Shown here piece by piece: positions 40,483 to 48,245 of a DNA stretch of 64,000 nucleotides. A program made the translations under genes and the position numbers. A model generated the notes under the pieces. It was not told the origin of the DNA. It saw nothing but the letters and a program-made list of their open reading frames with translations, and searched no databases. This stretch comes from Diaminobutyricimonas aerilata (GTDB lineage: Bacteria > Actinomycetota > Actinomycetes > Actinomycetales > Microbacteriaceae): NCBI RefSeq assembly GCF_002797715.1, contig NZ_PGFF01000001.1, forward strand, positions 2,317,304 through 2,381,303, read 5' to 3'. The stretch's first letter is position 1; every line of letters begins with the position of its first letter.

Positions 40483-40962
40483 ATGAGCGCCCCGGGCCGC
40501 CCTTCCGCGAAACCGATCACCCTCGACGACGTGTCGAAGGCGATCATCGAGCAGCTCCAGGAGGACGGTCGCCGTTCGTACGCCGAGATCGGCAAGGCCG
40601 TCGGACTCAGCGAGGCGGCCGTGCGGCAGCGCGTGCAGAAACTGACCGAGTCCGGCGTCATGCAGGTCGTGGCCGTCACCGATCCGATGCAGCTGGGCTT
40701 CTACCGCCAGGCGATGATCGGCATCCGGGTCTCGGGCGACACGACGATCGTGGCCGACGAGCTCGGGCGGCTGCCCGCCGTGGACTACGTCGTGCTCACG
40801 GCCGGCAGCTTCGACCTGCTCGTCGAGGTCGTGTGCGAGAACGACGACGACCTCATCGAGCTGCTCAACCGCCGCATCCGCGGCATCGAGGGTGTCCAGT
40901 CCACCGAGACCTTCGTCTACCTCCGACTGCACAAGCAGTTCTACAACTGGGGAACCCGATAA
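40483..40962 (+). CDS. Lrp/AsnC-family transcriptional regulator
   Basis: 159-residue regulator. The N-terminal HTH (about residues 12-65) reads DDVSKAIIEQLQEDGRRSYAEIGKAVGLSEAAVRQRVQKL and the C-terminal RAM ligand-binding domain (about 75-150) includes VDYVVLTAGSFDLLVEV. It lies divergent from the aldehyde dehydrogenase and two bases ahead of the aminotransferase gene, so it probably controls this catabolic cluster in response to an amino acid or polyamine product. A leaderless start is supported by the promoter spacing. Confidence 0.95.
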   Translation: MSAPGRPSAKPITLDDVSKAIIEQLQEDGRRSYAEIGKAVGLSEAAVRQRVQKLTESGVMQVVAVTDPMQLGFYRQAMIGIRVSGDTTIVADELGRLPAVDYVVLTAGSFDLLVEVVCENDDDLIELLNRRIRGIEGVQSTETFVYLRLHKQFYNWGTR

Positions 40963-40964
40963 CC

Positions 40965-42389
40965 ATGACCACCACCGAACAGCCCGTCACGACGGTCGGC
41001 GACGCCGACCTGCAGCAGAAGGCCAAAGACCACCTCTGGATGCACTTCGCCCGCCAGTCGGTGATGGAGTCCGGATCGGGTGTGCCGATCATCGTCAAGG
41101 GCGAGGGCCACCACATCTGGGACACCCAGGGCAAGCGGTACATCGACGGCCTCTCCGGACTCTTCGTCGTCAACGCCGGTCACGGGCGTCGCCGGCTCGC
41201 CGAGGTCGCGGCCCGGCAGGCCGAGGAACTGGCCTTCTTCCCGCTGTGGTCGTACGCGCATCCGTCGGCCATCGAGCTCGCCGATCGTCTCGCCGCGTAC
41301 GCGCCGGGCGATCTCAACCGGGTGTTCTTCTCCACCGGCGGCGGCGAGGCGGTCGAGACCGCGTTCAAGCTCGCGAAGTACTACTGGAAGCTGCAGGGCC
41401 GCCCCACCAAGCACAAGGTGATCTCGCGGGCCGTCGCCTACCACGGCACCCCGCAGGGCGCCCTCGCGATCACCGGCATCCCGGCGATGAAGCAGATGTT
41501 CGAGCCCGTCACCCCGGGCGGCTTCCGCGTTCCGAACACGAACTACTACCGCGCCGAAGAGATGGGGTTCACCGCTTCGACGAGCTCCACACTCGGGGCG
41601 GAGGAGCAGTTCGGCCTCTGGGCGGCCAACCGCATCGAGGAGATGATCCTCTTCGAAGGCCCGGAAACGGTCGCCGCGGTGTTCCTCGAGCCGGTGCAGA
41701 ACTCCGGCGGATGCTTCCCGCCGCCTCCCGGGTACTTCCAGCGGGTGCGTGAGATCTGCGACCAGTACGACGTGCTGCTCGTCTCCGACGAGGTCATCTG
41801 CGCGTTCGGGCGGATCGGGCACATGTTCGCGTGCGACGAGTACGGCTACGTGCCCGACATGATCACGTGCGCGAAGGGCATGACGAGCGGGTACTCCCCC
41901 ATCGGCGCGACGATCGTGAGCGATCGCCTCTACGAGCCCTTCAAGCACGGCGACACGTCGTTCTATCACGGGTACACCTTCGGCGGGCATCCGGTCTCGG
42001 CCGCGGTCGCCCTCGAGAACCTCGACATCTTCGAGGAGGAGCGGCTCAACGAACGCGTCCGCGAGAACTCCCCGGTGTTCCGCTCGACGCTCGAGCGGCT
42101 GAACGACCTGCCCATCGTCGGCGACGTCCGCGGCGACGGCTACTTCTTCGGCATCGAGCTCGTGAAGGACAAGGCGACGAAGGAGACCTTCACCGACGAG
42201 GAGTCCGAGCACCTGCTGCGCGGCTTCCTCTCGAAGGCGCTCTTCGACGCGGGCCTCTACTGCCGGGCCGACGACCGCGGAGACCCCGTCGTGCAGCTCG
42301 CGCCGCCGCTGACGACCGGCCCCGCCGAGTTCGACGAGATCGAGAGCATCCTGCGCGGAGTCCTCACCGAGGCCTGGACGCGGCTCTGA
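40965..42389 (+). CDS. Class III aminotransferase, putrescine/cadaverine--pyruvate type
   Basis: 474-residue PLP enzyme. It begins with the HLWMHFARQSV motif seen in omega-amino acid and putrescine-pyruvate aminotransferases. It also shows DGLSGLFVVNAGHGR, FFSTGGGEAVETAFKLAKYYW, AYHGTPQGAL, the PLP aspartate in LLVSDEVICAFGRIG, the lysine in TCAKGMTSGYSPIGA and YTFGGHPVSAA. It differs markedly from the two GabT proteins. With the divergent aminobutyraldehyde dehydrogenase it would convert putrescine to 4-aminobutanal and then GABA. It lies two bases after the regulator and overlaps the FAD oxidoreductase frame. Confidence 0.92.
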   Translation: MTTTEQPVTTVGDADLQQKAKDHLWMHFARQSVMESGSGVPIIVKGEGHHIWDTQGKRYIDGLSGLFVVNAGHGRRRLAEVAARQAEELAFFPLWSYAHPSAIELADRLAAYAPGDLNRVFFSTGGGEAVETAFKLAKYYWKLQGRPTKHKVISRAVAYHGTPQGALAITGIPAMKQMFEPVTPGGFRVPNTNYYRAEEMGFTASTSSTLGAEEQFGLWAANRIEEMILFEGPETVAAVFLEPVQNSGGCFPPPPGYFQRVREICDQYDVLLVSDEVICAFGRIGHMFACDEYGYVPDMITCAKGMTSGYSPIGATIVSDRLYEPFKHGDTSFYHGYTFGGHPVSAAVALENLDIFEEERLNERVRENSPVFRSTLERLNDLPIVGDVRGDGYFFGIELVKDKATKETFTDEESEHLLRGFLSKALFDAGLYCRADDRGDPVVQLAPPLTTGPAEFDEIESILRGVLTEAWTRL

Positions 42390-43744
42390 GCGGCGCGGCG
42401 GCGGAGCGCTCCGGATACCGGGCACTCAGCTTCTGGCACGACTCGGTGCCGGAGCCGCTCGCGCCGCGGGAGCCGCTGAGTCCCGGGGAACGAGCCGACG
42501 TCGCGATCATCGGCGGCGGTCTCACCGGGTTGTGGACGGCGTACTACCTCACGGAGCTCGACCCGTCGCTCGAGATCGTGGTGCTCGAGAAGGAGATTGC
42601 CGGCTTCGGCGCATCCGGGCGCAACGGCGGCTGGTGCAGCGCGCTGTTCCCGCGCTCGGCGTCGTCCCTCGCCCGCGCGCACGGCCGTGATGCGGCGATC
42701 GCGATGCGCCGGGCGATGATCGACACCGTCGCCGAGGTCGGCAGGGTCGTCGCCGCAGAGGGCATCGAGTGCGACTTCGTGCGCGGCGGCACCGTGTCGT
42801 TCGTGCGGGGTCCGGCGCAACGCCGCGCCGCGCAGCACGAGCTCGGCGAGGCGGCGGCGTTCGGGGTCGACGAACTCGAGTTCCGCAGCGGGCCGCGCGA
42901 CCACGTGTTCGACCCGCACTGCGCTCGTGTGCACCCGGCGCGCCTCGTGCGGGGACTGGCTCGCGTCGTGGAAGCCCGGGGGGTGCGCATCCGCGAGCAG
43001 ACCGAGGTGCTCGACTGGGCACCGGGGCGCGTCAGCACCGCGCTCGGCGACCTCGAGGCCGGCGCGATCGTCGTCGCGCTCGAGGGGTACTCGGCGACGC
43101 TTCCCCGCACGCGCCGCGAGGTGCTGCCGCTCTATTCGCTCATGATCGCGACGGAACCGCTCCCCGAGTCGACCTGGGATGCGATCGGCATCGCGCACGG
43201 ACAGACCTTCACCGATTACCGCCACCTCCTCGTCTACGGCCAGCGCACCGCCGACGACCGCGTGGCGTTCGGCGGCCGTGGCGCCCGGTACCACTGGGGC
43301 AGCAGCGTGCGGCCCGGATACGACCGCGTCGACCGGGTGTTCGAGCATCTGCGCAGCGCCCTCGTCGACCTCCTGCCGGAGGTCGGGGATGCGCGGGTGA
43401 GCCACCGCTGGGGCGGACCGCTCGGAGTTCCGCGCGACTGGCACGCGTCGGTGCGGTTCGACCGGGACACGCGCATCGGGTCCGCGGGCGGCTATGTGGG
43501 CGACGGCCTCAGCACCACGAACCTGGCCGGACGCACGCTCGCCCGGCTCATCACGGGCTGGGACGACGAACTGACCCACCTCCCCTGGGTGCAGCACCGT
43601 TCCCCGCGCTGGGAGCCGGAGCCGTTCCGTTTCGCCGGCGCGAACGCGGGACTCCTCGCGATGACCGCCGCCGACGCCGAGGAGCGACTGACGCGTCGCC
43701 CGTCGCTCGCCGCACGGCTCATGGGTCCGCTCGTCGGGCACTGA
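42386..43744 (+). CDS. FAD-dependent amine oxidoreductase, PuuB-like (gamma-glutamylputrescine oxidase type)
   Basis: About 452 residues if initiated at CTG 42386. The DAO-type FAD fold starts with ADVAIIGGGLTGLWTAYYL, preceded by LSFWHDS, a motif conserved at the N-terminus of PuuB-like oxidases. GFGASGRNGGWCSALFPRS and the late GYVGDGLSTTNLAGRTLA complete the cofactor site. The initiation site is unclear: no ATG, GTG or TTG lies in frame between the upstream gene and LSFWHDS. The choices are CTG at 42386, which overlaps the aminotransferase stop as CTGA, or GTG 42446, which would cut off the conserved motif. It likely oxidises an amine in the same pathway. Confidence 0.85.
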   Translation: MSGAAAERSGYRALSFWHDSVPEPLAPREPLSPGERADVAIIGGGLTGLWTAYYLTELDPSLEIVVLEKEIAGFGASGRNGGWCSALFPRSASSLARAHGRDAAIAMRRAMIDTVAEVGRVVAAEGIECDFVRGGTVSFVRGPAQRRAAQHELGEAAAFGVDELEFRSGPRDHVFDPHCARVHPARLVRGLARVVEARGVRIREQTEVLDWAPGRVSTALGDLEAGAIVVALEGYSATLPRTRREVLPLYSLMIATEPLPESTWDAIGIAHGQTFTDYRHLLVYGQRTADDRVAFGGRGARYHWGSSVRPGYDRVDRVFEHLRSALVDLLPEVGDARVSHRWGGPLGVPRDWHASVRFDRDTRIGSAGGYVGDGLSTTNLAGRTLARLITGWDDELTHLPWVQHRSPRWEPEPFRFAGANAGLLAMTAADAEERLTRRPSLAARLMGPLVGH

Positions 43745-43753
43745 CCCGGCCGG

Positions 43754-43822
43754 TCCCTGAGCCTGTCGAAGGGCCCGTCCTGAGCCTGTCGAAGGGCCCG
43801 TCCTGAGCCTGTCGAAGGGTCG
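43754..43822. repeat. Three tandem copies of the CCTGAGCCTGTCGAAGG intergenic repeat
   Basis: CTGAGCCTGTCGAAGGG begins at 43757, 43780 and 43803, a 23-base period. This element (and its complement, containing TTCGACAGGCTCAGG) is a familiar dispersed intergenic repeat in actinobacterial and other high-GC genomes. Here it separates the FAD oxidoreductase gene from yceI. Confidence 0.85.
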
Positions 43823-43871
43823 CCAGGTTAAATCTTCGTGACACGTCAACGAAATGGGGAATGAATCGTCG

Positions 43872-43891
43872 CTCCATGCGATTGCATGGAG
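43872..43891 (+). promoter_or_regulatory. Inverted repeat covering the yceI ribosome-binding site
   Basis: CTCCATGC (43872-43879), a 4-base loop GATT, and GCATGGAG (43884-43891) form a perfect 8-base inverted repeat that ends two bases before the yceI ATG. The right arm contains the only Shine-Dalgarno-like GGAG. As DNA it could be an operator; as RNA the hairpin would hide the ribosome site. Confidence 0.5.
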
Positions 43892-43893
43892 TC

Positions 43894-44451
43894 ATGAGCA
43901 TCACGACAGACATCCACCCGCAGTACATCGTCGGCACCTGGCGCCTCGACCCGACCCACTCCGAGATCACCTTCTCGGTGCGTCACCTCGCCATCAGCAA
44001 GGTGCGGGGCACGTTCGAATCGTTCGATGCGACGATCGTCACGGCGGAGAACCCGGCCGACTCGACCATCGAGGCCACCATCGACGTCGGGTCGATCAAC
44101 ACGAAGCAGAAGGACCGCGACGCCCACCTCCGCACGAGCGACTTCTTCCTCGTCGACGAGCACCCCACGGCGACCTTCCGCTCGACCTCCATCTCGGGCA
44201 CGCCCGACGACTTCCAGGTCACCGGCGATCTGACGCTGCGCGGCGTGACCAAGTCGGTCGTGCTGACCGGAGAGTTCGGCGGGATCGTCACCGACGGCTA
44301 CGGACAGACCAAGGCCGGCGCCACCGCCCGCACCAAGATCAACCGCCACGACTTCGGCGTCAGCTGGAACGCCGCGCTCGAGGCCGGCGGCTTCACCCTG
44401 GGTGACGACGTCACCATCGACTTCGACCTCCAGGTCGTGCTCCAGAAGTAG
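43894..44451 (+). CDS. YceI-family lipid-binding-like protein
   Basis: 185-residue protein of the YceI lipocalin-like fold, which binds polyisoprenoid-type lipids in characterised relatives. Motifs are GTWRLDPTHSEITFSVRHLAISKVRGTF, DSTIEATIDVGSINT, RDAHLRTSDFF and a late NRHDFGVSWNA. No signal peptide is present, so it is probably cytoplasmic, as for many actinobacterial members. ATG 43894 fits the family's start. ATGs at 43861 and 43876 would add an unconserved extension that covers the inverted repeat. An intrinsic terminator follows. Confidence 0.92.
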   Translation: MSITTDIHPQYIVGTWRLDPTHSEITFSVRHLAISKVRGTFESFDATIVTAENPADSTIEATIDVGSINTKQKDRDAHLRTSDFFLVDEHPTATFRSTSISGTPDDFQVTGDLTLRGVTKSVVLTGEFGGIVTDGYGQTKAGATARTKINRHDFGVSWNAALEAGGFTLGDDVTIDFDLQVVLQK

Positions 44452-44467
44452 CGGTCCCGCAGGTGTC

Positions 44468-44501
44468 GGAGGGGTCGCGTCATGCGGCCCCTCCTTTCTT
44501 T
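44468..44501 (+). terminator. Intrinsic terminator after yceI
   Basis: GGAGGGG (44468-44474) pairs with CCCCTCC (44488-44494) across a 13-base loop, followed by TTTCTTT. It ends the yceI transcript and isolates the antibiotic-resistance-type unit downstream. Confidence 0.8.
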
Positions 44502-44562
44502 CGCCCGGACGACCACTGAGCTAAGCTCGTGAGGTCCGCGCCCCCGATCGGAGCACCTCGTG

Positions 44563-44622
44563 ATGATGTCGATACGCAAGCGCATCGCGCCGCCGGTTCC
44601 CGGCCGCGCGACAGCGCGCTAG
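44563..44622 (+). CDS. Leader peptide of the erm gene with an Arg-Lys-Arg motif
   Basis: A 19-codon reading frame (MMSIRKRIAPPVPGRATAR, TAG stop) lies about 95 bases upstream of the rRNA methyltransferase start. GGAG at 44550-44553 provides a ribosome site; a GTG at 44560 could add one residue. Codons 5-7 read Arg-Lys-Arg, the +X+ pattern that makes ribosomes stall when a macrolide occupies the exit tunnel, as in ErmDL. Stable hairpins follow before the erm start. This is the layout of translational or transcriptional attenuation for inducible macrolide resistance. Confidence 0.65.
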   Translation: MMSIRKRIAPPVPGRATAR

Positions 44623-44654
44623 TCGTCCCCCGCTAGCCCCGCGCGCCCCCGGGA

Positions 44655-44680
44655 CCCGGCCCACTCCCCCAGTGGCCGGG
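44655..44680 (+). promoter_or_regulatory. Hairpin in the erm leader (candidate attenuator)
   Basis: CCCGGCCCACT (44655-44665), five C residues, then AGTGGCCGGG (44671-44680): a ten-pair GC-rich stem with one bulged C. It lies between the leader peptide stop (44622) and the erm ribosome site GGAAGG (44705-44710). No T-run follows, so refolding that affects translation, or pausing, is more likely than a simple terminator. Confidence 0.55.
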
Positions 44681-44716
44681 CCAGCTCTGCTGTGCCCTCG
44701 TTCCGGAAGGCAGCGC

Positions 44717-45478
44717 ATGTCGCGCACCCCGTCGAACCGAGCGCGGTTCTCACAGAATTTCCTGCACTCCCCCGAGGCGATCGAGCGCATCGTCTCCGTC
44801 GCACGGCCGCGCGGGCTCGTGCTCGAACCGGGTGGGGGCGGAGGAGCGCTGACCCGTGCCCTCACGCCGCACGCCACCGTCTGGACGTGGGAGATCGACC
44901 CGCGGTGGGCGGCCGTGCTCCGCGACCGCACCGATGCGCGCGTCATGCTCGGCGACTTCGCCCGCTCCCGCCCACCGGACCGCGACTTCCAGGTGGTCGG
45001 CAACATCCCCTACTCCGCGACGGCGCGCATCATCGACTGGTGCTTGCAGGCGAGGGGATGCCGCAGCGCCACCGTGCTCGTGCAGCTCGAGGTCGCCCTC
45101 AAGCGGTCGGGCGGCTACGGGCGGTGGTCGAGACTCACCGCCGCGACGTGGCCGACCCATCGGTGGAGCTACCACGGCAGGGTCGACGCCACGGCGTTCC
45201 GTCCCGTCCCTCGCGTGCACTCCGGCATCCTGCGCATCGAGCGCCGGGACCGTCCGGTGCTCGATGCGACCGGATCCCGCGTGCACGCGCGCGTCGTCGA
45301 GGCCGCATTCGGCGGCGCAGGGGGCAGCGTCGCGGCGTCTCTCGCGCGCACGTTCGGGGCGCGGAACGCTTTCGCCTGGTCGCACCTCGCCCGGGGGCGG
45401 GTCGCGTCGGGCGTGCACCCCGACGAATGGATCACCGTGGCCCGGCGGCTGGTCGCGCGCGGCGGACGTGACCGGTGA
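44717..45478 (+). CDS. erm: 23S rRNA (adenine-N6) methyltransferase, Erm family
   Basis: 253-residue SAM-dependent methyltransferase, expected to methylate A2058 of 23S rRNA and confer macrolide-lincosamide-streptogramin B resistance. The N-terminus NRARFSQNFLHS is the Erm hallmark. The SAM loop reads LEPGGGGGALTRAL, the acidic residue of motif II is in WEIDPRW, and the catalytic motif IV is GNIPYSATARI. The C-terminal helical part ends near residue 250. KsgA/RsmA was considered; the RARFSQNFL start, short C-terminus and inducible-type leader favour Erm. GGAAGG is six bases before ATG 44717. Whether it confers resistance in this host is untested. Confidence 0.88.
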   Translation: MSRTPSNRARFSQNFLHSPEAIERIVSVARPRGLVLEPGGGGGALTRALTPHATVWTWEIDPRWAAVLRDRTDARVMLGDFARSRPPDRDFQVVGNIPYSATARIIDWCLQARGCRSATVLVQLEVALKRSGGYGRWSRLTAATWPTHRWSYHGRVDATAFRPVPRVHSGILRIERRDRPVLDATGSRVHARVVEAAFGGAGGSVAASLARTFGARNAFAWSHLARGRVASGVHPDEWITVARRLVARGGRDR

Positions 45479-45538
45479 GCCGCCTCCCAGGCGTGCTGCC
45501 TAGCGTCGAGGCATCCGCCCGCTCGGAAGGAGCCCGCC

Positions 45539-46066
45539 GTGACCGCGACCGCGCTCGAGCACCGACCCACCTCGCCGGGCCGCTCCGCGCTCGCCCTCGT
45601 GCTGTTCCTCCTGATCGCCTATGCCGTCGCGGCGTTCGGATCGCTCTCGACGATCGCGAACGTCGACGGCTGGTACGCCGAGGCCGAGAAGGCCTCCTGG
45701 AGTCCGCCGAACCAGCTGTTCGGGCCGGTGTGGACCGTGCTCTACGCGCTCATGTCGATCGCGGCGTGGCTCGTCTGGCGTCGTCGCGACCGGCCCGGTG
45801 CGCGTGCGGCGCTCGCGCTGTACGTCGCGCAGCTCGTGCTCAACGCCGTGTGGACGCCCGTGTTCTTCGGCGCCTACCCGGCCCTCGGGCCCGCAGCGCT
45901 GTGGATCGCGGCCGCGATCATCGTCGCGCTCGACGTCGCGGTGCTGCTCACTATGCTGCGGTTCCGGCCGATCGACCGCCGGGCGGCCTGGCTACTGGTG
46001 CCCTACTGGGCGTGGGTGCTGTTCGCCACGACGCTCAACGTCGCCGCCGCCGTGCTCAACAGCTGA
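45539..46066 (+). CDS. TspO/MBR-family tryptophan-rich membrane protein
   Basis: 175-residue protein with five predicted helices. TspO signatures are visible: KASWSPPNQLFGPVWTVLY in the first loop and helix, NAVWTPVFFG, and YWAWVLFATTLN in the last helix. TspO proteins bind porphyrins and related ligands and are linked to stress and tetrapyrrole homeostasis. GTG 45539 has GAAGGAG upstream. It lies 60 bases after erm in the same direction and could be transcribed with it. Confidence 0.93.
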   Translation: MTATALEHRPTSPGRSALALVLFLLIAYAVAAFGSLSTIANVDGWYAEAEKASWSPPNQLFGPVWTVLYALMSIAAWLVWRRRDRPGARAALALYVAQLVLNAVWTPVFFGAYPALGPAALWIAAAIIVALDVAVLLTMLRFRPIDRRAAWLLVPYWAWVLFATTLNVAAAVLNS

Positions 46067-46100
46067 GCGCGGTCTCGCTCCAACGCACGCTCCCGGTCGC

Positions 46101-47060
46101 TCAGTCGAGCGGGAAGAGCTCGGTGATCCGGTCGAGCTGCTCGCCGTCCGGATGCCAGGCGTCCGCCGCGACGGCGTTGCGGGCGATCTGCTCCGGCGTC
46201 GTCGCCCCGGCGATCACGCTCGCCAGCTGCGGGCGCGACAGGAGCCAGACGAACGTCGCCTCGAGCATCCCGACGCCCCACTCCTCGCACAGGGACCGGA
46301 ACCGCTCCACCGCATCCCACGGCACCTCGTCGAGCACGTGCGGGCGCTGCCTCATGATGCGACTGTCGGCCGGGCCGCCGTCGCGGGTGAACTTGCCGGT
46401 GAACACGCCGTTGAACAGCGGGAAGTAGGGCAGGAAGCCCATGCCGGTCTTCTCGAGCGCCGGCAGGAGCTCCCGCTCCACTCCGCGGCGGAGCAGGCTG
46501 TACTCGTTCTGCGCCGAGACGAATCGGGTGAGGCCGGCGGTGCGCGCGGTCCAGTCGGCGTCGACGGCCTGCCAGGCGTCGAGGTTGGAGTGACCGATGT
46601 AGCGCACCTTGCCTTCGCGCACGAGGTCGTCGAGCACCGAGAGCGTCTCCTCGATCGGCGTCGCCGGGTCGGGCGTGTGCAATTGGTAGAGGTCGATCCA
46701 GTCTGTCTGCAATCGTCGGAGCGAATCCTCGACGGCGAGGCGCACGTACCGACGTGACCCCTTCGCACCCCAGGCCTCGCGGGGACCGTGCCGGTCGCTG
46801 TGACCGAACTTCGTGGCGAGCACCACCCGCTCTCGGCGACCGCGCAGCGCCTCGCCGAGCAGCGTCTCGCTCAGTCCGAACTCCTCGCCATAGATGTCGG
46901 CCGTGTCGAACAGCGTCACCCCGGCGTCGATGGCTGAGTCGATGAGGGCCGTCGTCCCCTCTTGCGAGTAGCTCGCCGTGCCCGGTCGACCGAGGTTGTT
47001 GCAGCCGAGTCCGATGACCGAGACGCGCAGTCCCGAGGTGCCGAGGTTCCTGTACTCCAT
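46101..47060 (-). CDS. Aldo/keto reductase
   Basis: 319-residue NADPH-dependent oxidoreductase of the TIM-barrel AKR family. The catalytic tetrad is visible: Asp and Tyr in LFDTADIYGEEF, Lys in VVLATKFG and His in YQLHTPD. It ends with a KxTTPEQ-like nucleotide-binding region (GATTPEQIARN). ATG 47060 is preferred because GGGGGAGG lies nine bases upstream; two closer ATGs overlap that site. Substrate unknown; such enzymes act on aldehydes, quinones or sugar derivatives. It is divergent from ogt. Confidence 0.93.
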   Translation of the reverse strand: MEYRNLGTSGLRVSVIGLGCNNLGRPGTASYSQEGTTALIDSAIDAGVTLFDTADIYGEEFGLSETLLGEALRGRRERVVLATKFGHSDRHGPREAWGAKGSRRYVRLAVEDSLRRLQTDWIDLYQLHTPDPATPIEETLSVLDDLVREGKVRYIGHSNLDAWQAVDADWTARTAGLTRFVSAQNEYSLLRRGVERELLPALEKTGMGFLPYFPLFNGVFTGKFTRDGGPADSRIMRQRPHVLDEVPWDAVERFRSLCEEWGVGMLEATFVWLLSRPQLASVIAGATTPEQIARNAVAADAWHPDGEQLDRITELFPLD

Positions 47061-47142
47061 GGCACTCATCCTCCCCCACATCGCGATCCGGGCGTCCGTC
47101 CCCGATGTCCGAAATCCGCGAGTGGATGTCCGGGGCGCTCGT

Positions 47143-47148
47143 TACAGT
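47143..47148 (+). promoter_or_regulatory. -10-like hexamer, leaderless promoter candidate for ogt
   Basis: TACAGT lies six bases before ATG 47155, with no Shine-Dalgarno sequence in between. Same arrangement as gabT copy 1, ald and clgR. Confidence 0.45.
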
Positions 47149-47154
47149 CGGATC

Positions 47155-47661
47155 ATGCTCAGCACCGCGACCCTTCCCGACGCGCTCCGTCGCGTCGACA
47201 GCCCCATCGGGCGCATCCTGCTCACCGGCGACGGCGAGGCCGTCACCGGACTGTCCATGCAACGTGCCGGAGCGCTCCCGCTCGATGACGCGCCCGAGCA
47301 GTCCGACGACGTGCTCGACGCCGCCGCGGCTCAGCTCACCGAGTACTTCGCCGGACGGCGGCGCTCGTTCGACGTGCCGGTCCGGCTGGTCGGCACGGAC
47401 TTCCAACGCGCCGTGTGGGACTACCTCGCCACCATCCCGTACGGCGAGATCGTCTCGTACGGCGCCATCGGGCTCGCCACGGGCCGCCCCACCGCGGGTC
47501 GAGCGGTCGGCGGCGCCGTCGGCGCGAATCCGGTTCCGCTGCTCGTCCCGTGCCACCGTGTGCTCGGCATCTCCCGACGCATCACCGGCTACAGCGGCGG
47601 CGACGGCATCCCGACGAAGGCGTGGCTGCTCGCCCACGAGGGCATCGAGCACCGCGCGTGA
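47155..47661 (+). CDS. ogt: Methylated-DNA--[protein]-cysteine S-methyltransferase
   Basis: 168-residue suicide repair protein for O6-methylguanine. The C-terminal domain (about residues 82-165) contains FQRAVWDYLATIPYGEIVSYGAIG, the DNA-recognition arginine region GRAVGGAVGANPVPLLVPCHRV with the acceptor Cys in PCHRV, and ITGYSGG. It overlaps tag by GTGA, making a small alkylation-repair operon. Confidence 0.95.
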   Translation: MLSTATLPDALRRVDSPIGRILLTGDGEAVTGLSMQRAGALPLDDAPEQSDDVLDAAAAQLTEYFAGRRRSFDVPVRLVGTDFQRAVWDYLATIPYGEIVSYGAIGLATGRPTAGRAVGGAVGANPVPLLVPCHRVLGISRRITGYSGGDGIPTKAWLLAHEGIEHRA

Positions 47662-48236
47662 CCGACGACCCCGAGCGCTGCGGATGGGCGGGCACAGATC
47701 CGGAGTACCGTCGCTACCACGACGAGGAGTGGGGCTTCCCGCTGCACGGTGATCGACCGCTCTTCGAGAAGATCAGCCTCGAGGGATTCCAGGCCGGCCT
47801 GTCCTGGATCACCATCCTCCGCCGCCGCCCGGCGTTCCGGGAGCTGTTCCACGGCTTCGAGATCGATGCCGTCGCCGCGATCACCCCCGACGACGTCGAC
47901 CGACTCATGACCGACACCCGCATCATCCGCAACCGGGCCAAGATCGAGGCCACGATCGGCAACGCGCGCGCGGTGCAGCAGCTCACGGCGCACGATCCGG
48001 GAGCGCTCGACCGTCTCGTGTGGTCGTTCGCACCGGTCGCGCACGCACGGCCCGCGACGCTCGCCGACATCCCCGCGGTCACGGCCGAGTCCACCGCGCT
48101 CTCGAAGGCGTTGCGGGCTCACGGGTTCCGATTCGTCGGTCCCACGACGATGTACGCCCTCATGCAGTCCGCCGGGCTCGTCGACGATCACGTCGCCGGA
48201 TGCTGGCGTGCCGCCGAGGCGGCCGTCGGCGCGTAG
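47658..48236 (+). CDS. tag: DNA-3-methyladenine glycosylase I
   Basis: 192-residue base-excision glycosylase of the Tag family. It begins ERCGWAGTDPEYRRYHDEEWG with the first zinc ligands, continues with LFEKISLEGFQAGLSWITILRRRPAFRE, and ends with VDDHVAGCW carrying the remaining His and Cys ligands. It is translationally coupled to ogt, which fits combined repair of N3- and O6-alkylation damage. It ends nine bases before the convergent DUF5684-like gene. Confidence 0.96.
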   Translation: MTDDPERCGWAGTDPEYRRYHDEEWGFPLHGDRPLFEKISLEGFQAGLSWITILRRRPAFRELFHGFEIDAVAAITPDDVDRLMTDTRIIRNRAKIEATIGNARAVQQLTAHDPGALDRLVWSFAPVAHARPATLADIPAVTAESTALSKALRAHGFRFVGPTTMYALMQSAGLVDDHVAGCWRAAEAAVGA

Positions 48237-48245
48237 GGAGCCGGT

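Noticed and set aside
43754-43822. Possible CRISPR-like array
   Set aside because: Only three copies, and the bases between the conserved cores are the same, so it is a tandem repeat of a dispersed element.
44717-45478. Assignment of the methyltransferase as KsgA/RsmA (16S rRNA dimethyltransferase)
   Set aside because: The NRARFSQNFL start, the motif context, the 253-residue length and an inducible-type leader with a +X+ motif favour Erm; typical ksgA neighbours such as ispE are absent.
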